From Acanthosepion esculentum (taxonomy: Eukaryota > Mollusca > Cephalopoda > Sepiida > Sepiidae): 64,000 bases of DNA. The stretch covers positions 59,423,746 through 59,487,745 of the forward strand of contig OZ038479.1 of NCBI GenBank assembly GCA_964036315.1. The letters are read 5' to 3'. Positions 32,000-43,160 of the stretch are shown one piece after another; position 1 is the first letter of the stretch; every line of letters begins with the position of its first letter. Under the pieces are notes generated by a model. It did no database searches and was not told the origin of the DNA. It saw only the letters and a list, made by a program, of their open reading frames with translations. A program made the position numbers and the translations under genes.

Positions 32000-33110
32000 A
32001 AAATTCACTAATTTTTATATAGTGTTTTTTTGAGAATTAAAATTAGCAAAACAAATTCTTAGGCCTCTACTCAGGCTATAAGGGCCAGTGGGTTCAATGG
32101 TAGTACACACTGGCCCTGAATATATATGTATTTTTTTATTTATTTGTGTGCAGTTATTATCAAAAATGTGCATGCATTTAGGTGATACCTAAATTTTAAT
32201 CTTCAATTTAAATTAACATATCCTCTTGGATCTGAAATTCCAAATATTTGAATTCAACAAAATATTTATTGAACTATTTGTTAACAATTGGAATATGAAA
32301 TAATTTTCATAATTCATGTCATATTGTCTTGTCAATTTAATTATATTTTCATTTAATACTAAACTGTGGAAATTAATATGAAAATTTGATGCAAAGAGTT
32401 ATAAAAGAAAATAAAAAAATTCATGAAATTTATTCAAAATGTTTTTAATGTGTTTACATAAAATATTACCAGAAAAATAAATGCAAATAATCAAAATATT
32501 TACACTGTCAAATGATAACCTGTGCAAGATGCATTCATAATCTCATGTAATGATTTTACAAACATTTAGTTAAAAGTTCCGTTGTTCAGCTTTCCTCACA
32601 AGTTATATCACTGAAAATTAATATATTTTTCATAAGCTTACAAGCAAATATTTGGTCCCTGCAGAACAAAACTGTTAGGGAGGGTCATTTCTTCTGAAAT
32701 ATTTGCCAATAAATTTAGAAGCACCAATGTCCATTAAAAAACAATTCAAATATGTCTATTGAAAGGTTTCTATTGAATTTTGAATGTTTTCAACTTTTTC
32801 TTGAGCAAATTATTCTATTGGAACTCACTGTTCTCTTCAGAGGATGGCACTTTGGATACAAATGAGAAGAAATTAAAAATGAGATGAATGGCAAGTGAGT
32901 TGCAAATATCCAGAATAAAATCAGGTGTTTACAGGCTGGTCCCTCTGCAGAAACGACGTGTGCTCGCAGTAAGCAAATTCAGTCCTGAAGCAACAGAAGC
33001 TTCAACAGGTAGATCAGAAGAAGCAGAATGGGAACATACTGTTGATTGGATATAAGCTGTAAATTAATAAATTTTGACTGAAGGCTTTTTATTTGAATTT
33101 ATGGGATGAG
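32000..33110 (+). repeat. R1 repeat copy and anonymous flank
   Basis: Positions 32,430-32,650 match 55,660-55,870 (TATTTACACTGT, AAATGATAACCTGTGCAA-type, TTTTACAAACATTTAGTT) and match 3.5 and 8.7 kb in reverse. The rest shows no gene. Short ORFs here have no support. Confidence 0.5.
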
Positions 33111-33119
33111 GAGTTATTA

Positions 33120-33245
33120 TTGATAACTGAACTATTATCCTCGTTTATGTTGTTATTCTTACAATGTTTCGGGTGTTGCACACTCCAGTCATCATCAGGT
33201 GATTGTTGATTCAGTTAAACTTCAGAGAATTTTGAATTGAGCCCT
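33120..33245 (-). ncRNA. Hammerhead-like motif next to Penelope remnant
   Basis: A single diverged version of the arm seen at 31.5-32.0 kb. The core, on the minus strand at 33,166-33,198, reads CTGATGA ... GAAAC then ATTGTA. The CTGATGA core is the classic form, but stem II is weak (GTGT/ACAC with irregular ends). It lies 50-150 bp before the reverse transcriptase relic of the plus strand, on the opposite strand. Confidence 0.45.
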
Positions 33246-33278
33246 AACCCTTTAATATATGGCAATGCTATGGTGACA

Positions 33279-34520
33279 TTGGAATAGGCCAAGAAAATGG
33301 CAAGCCTAATTGAGGACAGAAGTTATAGCAAAGTGAAAAACAATCCAAATTGGAAAAATTGGAGGAAGTTGTCACAGATTCTAAATAAGAACAAGGATTC
33401 CTTCATGCTGAATAAGTATAGAGAGTTGACTAAACTTTACATGATGCTGCTTCATATATATATATGGTTTTCCAAAGTTGGTATTCCGTAGAGATCCATA
33501 GTCAACTGCAGGGACTCAGTAGGTGACAAAGCAATCCTTGTCATATTTTAGAACATCAGAACACTGTGGAAATACTCCGAGAGGCAACATTCTTAGCAAC
33601 TGGATGGTCAGTTTGGATATAGTGATCCAGATTACGAGAGCTCTTATAGATGAGGCTCTACCAGTGATTTGAAACCAACTGGAATCAGACATCTCCCTTG
33701 GAGAATGTACTAGCATTCCAATATATAACCTGATAGAAACGTTGAGGTTCTGTGTACAGACAACATAGTCTGAACTAGAGTTTGATATATGCCAACAGGA
33801 GAAAGGATGATTACCTATGGGATTGTCACCAGTGATGGAAAACATATATCTGAAAAACGCTGTAACTCCTGACTAAAGTTACTTTGAATTAATTTTAACT
33901 TACAGGAAGGCTTTAGGAATGGCACAACTGAAGCCAGCAGTATGGTTAAGATACATAGATGACACATTCTTACTTTTGCCTTACCTGGAAGCTGTACAAA
34001 TACTGCTGGACCATGTGAACTCAATAAAAGCTGCAATCCAGTTTATTATAGAAGAAAATAATAATCAGGTAGCCTTCCTGGATATACTGAAAACTTGAAG
34101 AGAAAATAGGTTCAAGACATCCATATATCACAAACCAAACTTCACAGGACAATACCGCAACTTCTTTCTGACCATTCAATTAGTGTAAAGAAAAAGATAG
34201 CCTGATGCTTCAAACACTTCAAAAATCATGTGTCGACCCAGACCAACAGGAAATGATCAACATCAAATGGACCCTACAGAATATGCTGGAACAACATGTA
34301 GAAGTTGTATTCAGAGGTGAGATAATTAAATCCAGAATGGCTGATCATGTATGGAGTGGAAACAGGCAATCATGGACACTTGTGGAATGAAGTAAAAATA
34401 TTGGACAGAGAATAACACTGGAGAATCAGATGTCTGAAAAATTTAGTGCATATGCTAGACTATGAGGACCTTGTTACTAGGCTGAGCAATCTATTATAAT
34501 TCACTTCACCTTGACAAGTT
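33279..34520 (+). pseudogene. Penelope-like retroelement: RT plus GIY-YIG end
   Basis: Frames in order give a finger region (SLIEDRSYSKVKNNPNWKNW, then WFSKVGIP for the usual LPK-H..G.P), then the RT catalytic box RYIDDTFLLLPYLEAVQILL at 33,940-34,005, then AFLDIL and TSIYHKPNFTGQYRNF. The C-terminal endonuclease tail is seen as ADHVWSGN and, after a shift, HLWNEVKILDRE (34,373-34,410). This order (RT then GIY-YIG) and the R(Y)xDDTF box are typical of Penelope-like elements, which reverse transcribe and integrate their own RNA. The GIY-YIG core itself is lost, and stops and frameshifts are many. A paralogous relic lies at 57,360-57,960. Confidence 0.8.
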
Positions 34521-36870
34521 ATGAAAAATGTATAGTGGTATCCCATGACTTGCTATATAAATATGGTATCACAGTCACTTAAACACAATGGAAGGAAGTG
34601 AAAAGCCTTACTCAAAGATGTATACAATTCATATAGCTGTTTTCCTGCCTTCCAAATAAGTCTAGGGTTTGTTGCACTTTTAAAAATTTTAATAAAGACA
34701 GTATTCAAACAAAAGTAATGTGTAATAAGAACTAATTAAAATATATTCATGTCATTAATTTTTTACTATCATAAAATTTTAATAAATAGGATAGTTAAAT
34801 AAAACTAGGGAAGGCCAAGAAGGTTGCTTGCTTCAGCCTGTAATTGTTAAAGTCAATGATACAAGATGTGGAGAGTGTTCCCTAACTTTAGCCTTATCTA
34901 AAGTTTCAATATAATTAGCAATAAAACAATACAAAGGCAGACAGTGTTCCAAAACACTAAAATTAAAATAAATCGCTTTTGTTTACTATAAAGAAACTTA
35001 GTTGGGCTTCTTATCATTCCCTTTAATTTTCTTTATCTGATATTATTTTTTGTTTACACACACGACATGGACACAACATAAAAACAAAATATTTTAATAT
35101 TTAATTGATTTAAAAAATGGTATATTACAAGTGAAAATTTTCAAAACTTAATAAAAGTTTTGAAAATAAGATTAAAAAAGATACTACAGTCTGATTCATT
35201 CACATAAAAATTAATAATTTTACATATAACCTGACCTCTGACAACCACCAGACATAATCCATACCTATGCTGGTGTCCAAATACAACAAACCTGTCTGGG
35301 ATTCAAATACTGTACCTTCTACATTTTGGTGAATGTGTCTTGCGCTTGGTGCAGTCAACTTTGTTGGTTCATTTCTTTCACCAGAATGTGCTATCTAGTT
35401 TGTTGTGTTACCCATCAGAAACTCATGAGCAAGAATTCGATTGACTGTTTTTTCAATGTCAGGTGGTCTAGCTGAAAAAGTGGGTAAACATACCTATTGA
35501 AAGGAAATGATGCTGTTGAAAAATTATTAACAGTCAGACATGAAATGATACAGATCTGTCCATTTCCCTATGTGTAGTAAATGTATGGTGACACCATCTA
35601 CCATTTCATTTAGAGAGTGGTATCCAATGACTTTTGCCAAATCAATATATCACAGTCAACCAAACACAATGGAAGAAAGTATACTCTGTTATTGTTATCT
35701 AATTTAATCTGGGAAAATATTAAAAGGTCTTTATATCCTACCTAAACATTGCATAAGTTTTCTTCATAACTGAGATGATAAAGAAAAAAATGTATAAATT
35801 CACTTTCATATATGTAGTTTTTTCTTTTTTTTAAAAATCAAATTTACCTCAAGCTAGGCAGTAAAGCCATTAAAACACAATAAAAAGCAGAAATGTTAAG
35901 AAGCAAGAAAAACAGAATAGTAAACAGGAAGACAGTAGATAATGATTGACATTGCTTTTAAATTTTTGAAGACCAAAGTCGGTTGGATATCATAGAGCCA
36001 GAAGAGAGTTCCATAAGTAAGAAAAAATTAGCATATAACCAGTTACATTTAACCAATTCAACTGTAAATTGACGAGAACATGTTGCCAATCTAGAACTTG
36101 GCTTAAATTCATGAAGTAAAGGTACCATAGTGAAGAGCACATTAAAACAATTCCCATGAAAATATTTATAGAAAAGGCACAGGGAAGCAACTTTACAGTG
36201 GTGGGAAAGTGATAGGTAACAATTTATAAACTTAACTATTTAAAGTCTACACATGTACACAGCATAAATACTAACATGAAAAACAATGTTTGGTTGGGTC
36301 GATCTTGTTGTAGTGGCACATCATCCACAGATTTTATGGCTTCAATTAAACATATTTTGAATGCAATTGTATGTCTTCAACTATAGATAAAATGCATTGC
36401 TGGTCATTTGCTTTAAAAGAATTGTTAGTAATTTTTTATATAATAATGTATTGCTGGTAGTTTTACTATGAAAATTTATTTTTACACTTTCATAGTGTTT
36501 TGTTTGTTGAGAGGGGGGTCACTATTTGCCCATAGCTATGATCTTAACAGGTGTTACCACCCGAGTCAGGGTGGATTGGGGAACAGTACCAATTAAGAGG
36601 TGGTTTCATGCACATCAAAACATCCAATCACCGATATGAGGCCTTACAGGCACATGTAGTTTATCGTCATACCCAGGACTAAGTATGAAAACAAAATAAT
36701 AGTTTTAATATAATTTAATATTACAATACAGGTGAATGTTTGAAAATGTTGAAAAAGTATAAAATCGCTTAAAATAAGATTAAGAAAAGAGACTACTGTC
36801 AGATTCAGTTAGACAAAAATTAATAATTGTAGAAGATTCATTACACTAAATAAATGAAGGATTCAATGAT
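34520..36870 (+). repeat. Duplicated block between Penelope relic and Z4
   Basis: Positions 34,520-34,620 and 35,560-35,760 carry the Penelope 3' tail (GTGGTATCC, ATCACAGTCA, ACACAATGGA), also at 57,850-57,960 and 54,720-54,780. Positions 34,720-34,870 match 58,370-58,530, and 36,210-36,290 match 58,873-58,940. Collinearity with 57.3-59.2 kb shows a segmental duplication with insertions here. A less AT-rich patch at 36,500-36,670 is unidentified. No gene is seen. Confidence 0.55.
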
Positions 36871-37610
36871 AAACAATACAGAAAATGGAATCAGCCAGCA
36901 GAGTTCAGATTCCTGCAGTTTGTGTTCGTTTCACACTAATATTTCAAATGTAACACATTTCATTTGAAAACATATTGTTTATAAGAACTCTCATCTTCAC
37001 ATGATCCTAGAAAACATTGCTTTCATCAAAATCAAATACAATCCAAAATTTTCATACATTGACTTGTATTTCCATTTCTAAGCTGAATGTTTTTCAGAAA
37101 GTATTTTCTTTATATGCAATAAATCAATTCATATTGACCTGATTCTTTAAAATATAGACATTTCTTTCAAAAAGATTTCAAATAAAATAAATGCACCCAA
37201 ATTTTTCATACATTGAATTGTCCTGTTTGCATGCAGAGTGTTCATCTGAAAATATTTTCTATTTCTTTGTTTTCAATGAAAATGCATATTCTTGCATTTC
37301 ATTTGTGACTTCACGGCTGTTTGTAGACTTACAAAATGTTGATTTCTGTGTGCCCATATTAATTTTTAAATGAGAAATTTCTGAAGATGATTCTTCACAT
37401 GACCACAATGTCTAAACAGGTTGTGTATCCAAGTGTCTTTTCAGCTGAAAACTCCCTTAATATGGTTTCTTTCCATGTCTGTTAAATTTTGCAGTATTTG
37501 AAAATAATGCAGTGTTTTTACAAGAATATGATCCCTATCAGACACAAAGTATGACTTCTCAGAAAGGTTATATCCACAAACATCTAAATGGTATTTTCAC
37601 ATGATGCACC
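36870..37610 (-). repeat. 3' flank of Z4
   Basis: The reverse complement matches the 3' flanks of Z1 and Z2, for example GAATCAGCCAGCAGAGTTCA versus the 59,030 copy, and CATTTCATTTGAAAACATAT at 36,955 and 59,112. Candidate poly(A) signals (TTTATT on the plus strand) occur, for example near 37,180. No other gene is seen. Confidence 0.55.
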
Positions 37611-37736
37611 AAAAGTGATTGGTCTGAAAATGCATATCAGCAAGCATCAAAAGAATATTTCCCCTCTCCAGTGTTTATTCAGACAGTTCACCAAATACGA
37701 CATCCATGAAAATGCAGCTCCACAAACTTCAAGAAA
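37610..37736 (-). pseudogene. Decayed finger after the Z4 stop
   Basis: The minus strand below 37,737 reads EVCGAAFSWMSYLVN, then a linker-like CACTGGAGAGG and further finger-like DNA with shifts. It is the counterpart of the decayed unit after Z2, including the NCLNKHW / SCLNNHW segment. Confidence 0.75.
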
Positions 37737-38522
37737 TTACAGTTTTTCTCCAGTGTGTCTTGACATATGTCTCAACAAATGTGGTTTCCGTGAAAATACA
37801 GACCCACAAACCTCACATAAATAGGGTTTCTCTCCAGTGTGTGTTCGTGTATGTCTCACCAAATGTGACTTACATGAAAATGCAGTACCACAAATCTCAC
37901 AAGAATATGGTTTCTCTCCAGAGTGTATTCGCATATGTCTCACCAAATCGGACTTCCATGAAAATACAGATTCACAAACATCACAAGAATATGGTTTCTC
38001 TCCAGTGTGTATTCGGATATGGCCCACTAAATTTGACCTTTCTGTAAATGCAAATTCACAAATTTCACAGGAATAAGGTTTCTCACCAGTGTGTGTCCGC
38101 ATATGGCACACCAAATTCGATTTGCGTGAAAATGCAGATCCACACTCCTCACAAGAATAAGGTTTCTCTCCAGTGTGAGTGCGCATATGGACAACCAAAT
38201 GTGTCCTCTGTGAAAATGCATATCCACACTCCTGACAAGAAAAAGGCTTCTCTCCAGTGTGAATACGCGTATGACTGACCAAATCTGCTTTCCGTGAAAA
38301 TGCAGATTCGCACATTTCACAAGGAAAAGGTTTCTCTCCAGTGTGAGTACGCATATGAACGACTAAATTTGACTTTCGTGAAAATGCAGATCCACAAACT
38401 TCACAAGAATATGACTTCTCTCCAATGTGAGAATGCATATGAATGACCAAATCTGGCTTCTGTGAAAATGCAGATCCACAAACTTCACAAGAATACTGTT
38501 TCTTTCCAATGTTTGTTTCCAT
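37737..38522 (-). CDS. Z4: C2H2 zinc-finger protein, 9 fingers
   Basis: An uninterrupted ORF of 261 residues: leader METNIGKKQ, then nine C2H2 fingers at 28-residue spacing, ending MSRHTGEKL like Z2. Contact residues (-1, 2, 3, 6) read QPDI, RSNV, RADS, QTHV, RSNC, ESNG, WSDR, CSHR, RPHR. Several framework changes (CEMCES, CQECGY, CEECGS, CEICEF) set it apart from Z1 and Z2, so it is the more diverged member. No effector domain is present. It is inferred to bind DNA in the nucleus; the target is unknown. The start is supported by the CAGATGGAAAC context shared with Z1. The splice acceptor of the family lies 184 bp upstream at 38,706. Confidence 0.9.
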   Translation of the reverse strand: METNIGKKQYSCEVCGSAFSQKPDLVIHMHSHIGEKSYSCEVCGSAFSRKSNLVVHMRTHTGEKPFPCEMCESAFSRKADLVSHTRIHTGEKPFSCQECGYAFSQRTHLVVHMRTHTGEKPYSCEECGSAFSRKSNLVCHMRTHTGEKPYSCEICEFAFTERSNLVGHIRIHTGEKPYSCDVCESVFSWKSDLVRHMRIHSGEKPYSCEICGTAFSCKSHLVRHTRTHTGEKPYLCEVCGSVFSRKPHLLRHMSRHTGEKL

Positions 38523-38720
38523 CTGGCTTATTTAGTCTGACTTCACAACCGAGATTAGAAAAGGTCACTGTCCTGTTTTTCCTGTAAATTCATAAATTTT
38601 ACAAGTGTACAGAATATATTTTTGTTCTTCATGGAAAGTGAAATGTCTTTTTCTTCTTTGAAATTCTCAGTGATAACCATTGTGATTTTTGTATAGCTGG
38701 AACATCTGTGAACAACAAAA
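38523..38720 (-). promoter_or_regulatory. Splice acceptor and 5' leader of Z4
   Basis: On the minus strand TTGCTTTTGTTGTTCACAG ends at 38,706, followed by ATGTTCCAGCT as in Z1. The leader is shorter than in the other copies (183 bp), lacking the segment with ATTTAACTGGC-type sequence. Confidence 0.65.
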
Positions 38721-39430
38721 GCAATAAAAGATATATTAACATAGGTACTGAATAATATATGAAATCAGTCTATATTATAATAGATACAGGTAGTTATAAA
38801 TTAAGGTAAGTTCACTAACACAGTGAAGATTGCTTTATCAGAATTTGTTCAATATATAAATGATTTTATCTTCACAAAGATATATAAAATAAATATATGA
38901 ATTTTGATAATTTTTAAATAGTTTTTCTATTTCCTAGATACAAATATTATTGAAGATATGTCATGAAAACCTGCTGCGTTAAAATGCTTTACTGCATTTT
39001 TCAATTAAGAGTAAGTAACATTTGTTCCAAATCAGCTAATCTTCCTCAAATAGTTTTGGAAATATATATTTTAATTTTGAAATATTTTTAATAAGGAGAA
39101 TTATGTTGTGTTGAATGATTTTCCAATGCAGCTGACTTAATGATTTTTTTTAACAATATCAAAAAGGAACATACAAATCAATTTAAATTCTGGTTGAAAT
39201 ACAGCAAAGTATTTTGCTTACTGGAAATATTAAAATGAATCTATTAATCCACTGAAATTAAAACTAAAGTAAAAGCTTCAAGAAAGAGATTTTCATTTTT
39301 TAAAAATTCATTTTATACCTGAAGTATGGAAGTAGCAAAATTTAATCTAACTAAAAAAAAACTAAAATAAAAGATGGAAAGATTTTAGATCTTTTCAAAT
39401 GCACTTTAATCTTTGGTATTGCTTTTTTTG
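38720..39430 (-). repeat. Upstream block of Z4 and repeat modules
   Basis: Positions 38,730-38,980 are the reverse of the upstream block of Z1 (ATACAGGTAGTTATA, GAATTTGTTCAATATATAAA). Positions 39,000-39,330 are reverse copies of the AT-rich interspersed modules. No gene is seen. Confidence 0.55.
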
Positions 39431-39438
39431 AAGGAGGA

Positions 39439-39439
<1 letters not shown>

Positions 39440-39480
<41 letters not shown>
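39440..39480. repeat. TG/TA compound microsatellite
   Basis: A run of TG repeats (about 39,440-39,455) passes into TA repeats (to 39,480). Confidence 0.9.
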
Positions 39481-39486
<6 letters not shown>

Positions 39487-39493
39487 TGAAAAT

Positions 39494-39590
39494 TGAAGTC
39501 AACTCTCAGAGGCAACAGGCTGTTTCATGCTAGACACAATCGTCAGGCTTCTAGCACGAAACAGCCTGTCACCTCTTAAGGTTGACTTCA
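39494..39590. repeat. 40-bp imperfect inverted repeat between AT runs
   Basis: The arms 39,494-39,533 and 39,551-39,590 pair (GAAGTCAAC with GTTGACTTC, AACAGGCTGTTTC with GAAACAGCCTGT). The 17-base loop includes, on the minus strand, CTGACGA. It sits between two dinucleotide arrays. Confidence 0.8.
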
Positions 39591-39664
39591 ATGTTTACAT
39601 ATGCTCTATCTCTGATATTGAGCACTTTATCCCATAAATATAGCACACCTTAAAACTACATTTC

Positions 39665-39666
<2 letters not shown>

Positions 39667-39731
<65 letters not shown>
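39667..39731. repeat. Long AT microsatellite
   Basis: An AT dinucleotide run of about 62 bp, the longest in the window, ending in CACACC. Confidence 0.92.
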
Positions 39732-39735
<4 letters not shown>

Positions 39736-39739
39736 CTAA

Positions 39740-40600
39740 GATAGGGTAGGGGAATGAATTTTCTGTATCACAAAATTGTTAATCTTAAATAGTATCTGGA
39801 TTTTTAAGGTAATTTTTAATAATAAATAACAAATTACTTATTTGATTTTTTCAGATTTTTTTTTTAATTCTTTCAAAACTTAACAACTGTCTCTCCAATT
39901 TTATTAAACATTTTAATATAACGATAACATAGTTATTTCCTTAAAATTTGTTTTTACATATCTTTGTAGCTATTGTCCTTATAAAACCCCGAAAAATAAT
40001 TAAGAACAAAAATGTTTACATGAAAAAAAGAAAATTGGATTACCGACTTTTTAAGAATATATTGGTTAGTCAATTTTTAACTATTTTATAAATTTTCTTA
40101 TAAACTGTATGTTTCAAATGAGATGAAAGTCAGAAGGTCAAGGCTCGGTCATGGCTACCGAGATCCATTGCTAACATGGAAATGGAAGACAGACACTAGC
40201 TGATGTCAAGATTGGAGGGGAGAAAAAGTGAGACGAAGATTAAACCAATAATTTTAAGAAATCCATTTCCTTTAGACCTCACTCAATTTACAAGTAAAAG
40301 ATTCTAAACAACTTGTAAGCTTGTTTTATGAATATGAAAAAGTAAATGCTATCATGTGCATACCATACAATTTAGAAATAAAGCAAAAACAATTCTCCAA
40401 AAACACCATTCTCTGAAACAACTGGCTTGTCTAAGCTGTCACACAGCGAATCTCACAGATTAATAATTGCATCATCTTCAGTGCTGCACCATTGTAAACA
40501 AATTTAAATTGAACAAAAAATCCTTTAATAACATTAACTATCAATGATTATTTTTTTAATATTTTATAATCTAAACCACTTGTATGAATAAACAACAAAT
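39740..40600. other. AT-rich intergenic, possible hAT 5' end
   Basis: No gene is seen. Sequence at 40,080-40,240 is less AT-rich but unidentified. The 5' end of the following hAT element is probably within this stretch; I cannot locate its terminal repeat. Confidence 0.35.
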
Positions 40601-40607
40601 TGCCAAG

Positions 40608-41427
40608 ATGACTGAATCAAATCAATATAGTGAATCAACCTCAAAAGTTGGGCCTGCTCCTATCAAAGAAAATTTTTTTAAAAATGACCCCAGTATCTAA
40701 AATTTGTGTTAAAGCCAGAGAAGAGCAATTTCCTGATGACTTTTATGTAGAAGAAAATATTATTTTGCAAATTGTCTCCATAGTGTTGACATTTTTAGAG
40801 TTGACACAAAGGATCTCATCAGATCAAAAACTCATTTAACAAAAAGTCTTCAAAAAAGTCGACTCAACAAAAACAGAAAGCAATCCCAACTTTGATGAAG
40901 AGTAAAGTAGATGATTTTGACCTTGATTATTTGAACCTAGAAACTGATCATCCTCTGTCTGAACTACAAAACACAGAGGGGGAAAGAATTATTTCAAATT
41001 TCCAAATTTTTTCAGCACATCTTTTTTAAAACTGAATAAATACCTGGATACCACCTACTTTTTACAAGGTAGCTTGCTTGTTTGATCCTAGGCTATGATT
41101 TAGACAGTTTTGCAGCCATCAAAGACTTGCAATGATTTTCTACTGATCTTCTTGAATAATTCGAAATGTATGTGAATTACCAAGTTGATTTACCAAATCC
41201 TTTTAATATCCCATCATTTTGGAATGCAAATAAGAGCAGATTTCCTCTTCTGGAACAGATTGCCAATAAGGTCATATGGAATCCTGTTACCAGCATAGAT
41301 GCTGAATGTTCATTTTCTCAGTAAAAATTTACTCAATAAACAACTTGAAAGTCTTACACCTGAGAACACCAATCAACTCACAATGTTGAGTTACAATGGA
41401 GATTTAAAGAAGAGACTTGAAGATTAG
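40608..41427 (+). pseudogene. hAT transposase relic (BED finger plus hATC)
   Basis: The start codon at 40,608 opens MTESNQYSESTSKVGPAPIK. Across shifting frames a BED-like zinc finger is visible (DDFYVEEN, then C..CLHSVD and IRSKTHL), as in hAT elements related to CGG-repeat-binding protein 1. After a large missing middle, 41,195-41,330 reads PSFWNANKSRFPLLEQIANK then NPVTSIDAECSFS, the hAT C-terminal dimerisation domain, and 41,331-41,425 continues NLLNKQLESLTPENTNQL and YNGDLKKRLED. The catalytic core with its acidic residues has been deleted. In this family the enzyme cuts and moves element DNA; this copy cannot. Confidence 0.72.
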
Positions 41428-41429
41428 AT

Positions 41430-43160
41430 ATTTCTCAAATTAAGAAATTAGCAATTTTAAATTTGGGCAGTATTTCAACTTGGGACAAGTTGTTTTATTT
41501 AAATTTTGAATTAATATGTCTAATTTTTTTTTAATATTTTGTTACAAAGACCCAGTTATTATGGTTTAATTACTGTTTTGCAAAATTTTAGTCAAAATAT
41601 TTGACTTTATTCAGATATTTATTATTGAGATTTAAGTTATTTGCTGTTGATACTTTAAATGTGATTTTTATATTATGAATCAATAATTATAATTCAATCT
41701 TAATCCTTTCAAAGCACATTCAAATTGTTTTTGTTTTTTTTGTTCTTAAAGAATGAAGTTCTGATTAAAAGTTCTACTTCAAAGATATGCACTGTAACAT
41801 TCCATTGTTTTATTGTCTAGTCATGTTTGATTTTTAATTTTTATATATAATTTATTTTTGAACTTGGATTTTAATATTTAAAAAAAAAATTTGTAGATAT
41901 TTGCTATTTCTTTATATGCAATAAAACTTTGAATTATATTTTTGTTTTCAGTTTTAATAATAATTATAGTATTGTAATTTTTTCATAAAATATTATAAAA
42001 ATGGAAAAAATGAAATTTCCCAAAAGTAAAAACAGAAAATAAACAGAATTCACGAGAAGTGGAAACAGAATCAAAGGAAAATTTGAAATGAAAAATCGGG
42101 GGCCTTAATAGGGGCAGGCAAAAATTGCCTTGGTGGATCCCTTGAAAATGAGGTCACTGTGGCAATTTTTTTAGAATTTACCAAAATATTATTTTTTTAT
42201 TTATAAAAAGTAATATCACATAAAATCTTAAAAAAAAAATGATAAAAATAAACAAAAATTTTTAAAATCAAATATTTTTATTGACAACATAGATTATGAT
42301 GACTAGAGTTATTAGCAATGATACATTGCAGTGGAACGTTTTTCAAAAAAGAAATCAAACATTACAACATTAGCTTAGACTATGTTGCAAAAAGAATGAG
42401 ATTGTTGTATTGCTGTATAAAAATATAAAGCTTTTCAACATAAAATCAAAATAACTAGTGAAACCAAAAATATGTACAGTCAAAACAATTCTTTACTTTC
42501 TGACATGAATATTAGTTAGTAATTTCTTATAGATAAAACTATTTCCACAACTAATTTTTGTTGTCTAGCATTCAGAACTTCCTCTACTCAGGCAATTTGT
42601 CAGAATTGAAAAATATTTTCTATTATTTTAGATGGTGGTGGTGGTGGTGGTGGTGAGAGGGTGTCCTGTTTATGACAACAAACTGATCCCTAAGTTTTTG
42701 CATACATATAGTTTTCTTTCCTTTTTGAATGTCTATTTAAGTACTGCTGTTTTAAAATGAAATGTATTATTGCTATGTAATGTGTGTACATACATACGAT
42801 GTTCATTTCATTTCCGGTAGATATAAATGTAACAAGATTGGCAGAAACTTGTAACATTTGTTGAATTTTCTTTTATCTACCTCTTTTCTTTGAAAATTTA
42901 CCTGCATAGGGCTTTATACCAATTTTTTCTTGGAAAATGCCCAAAACCACCTCATTAAGAAAAACGTAACATTTTTTTGTTCTTAATTTAAAAACATAAA
43001 AGTTGAAGACAAAAACTGTCATGGATGTGGCTTGTTACATAAGGGCACTACAGCATTTTGCCATGCTGACACAGTCTAAACTGACCCCTGTGCATATAAG
43101 AGATCCACATGCAGATACTTTCAAAGATTCACTAAAAAAATAAGCATACATGATGAAAAA
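41430..43160. other. AT-rich intergenic, no gene
   Basis: The only marked feature is a GGT triplet run near 42,632-42,653. A less AT-rich strip at 42,090-42,150 (GGGGGCCTTAATAGGGGCAG) may belong to the hAT 3' end. Nothing else is recognised. Confidence 0.4.

Noticed and set aside
39494..39590. A true hammerhead ribozyme in the hairpin loop
   Set aside because: CTGACGA and GAAAC are present on the minus strand, but the sequence between them does not form a convincing stem II, so no RNA feature is annotated.
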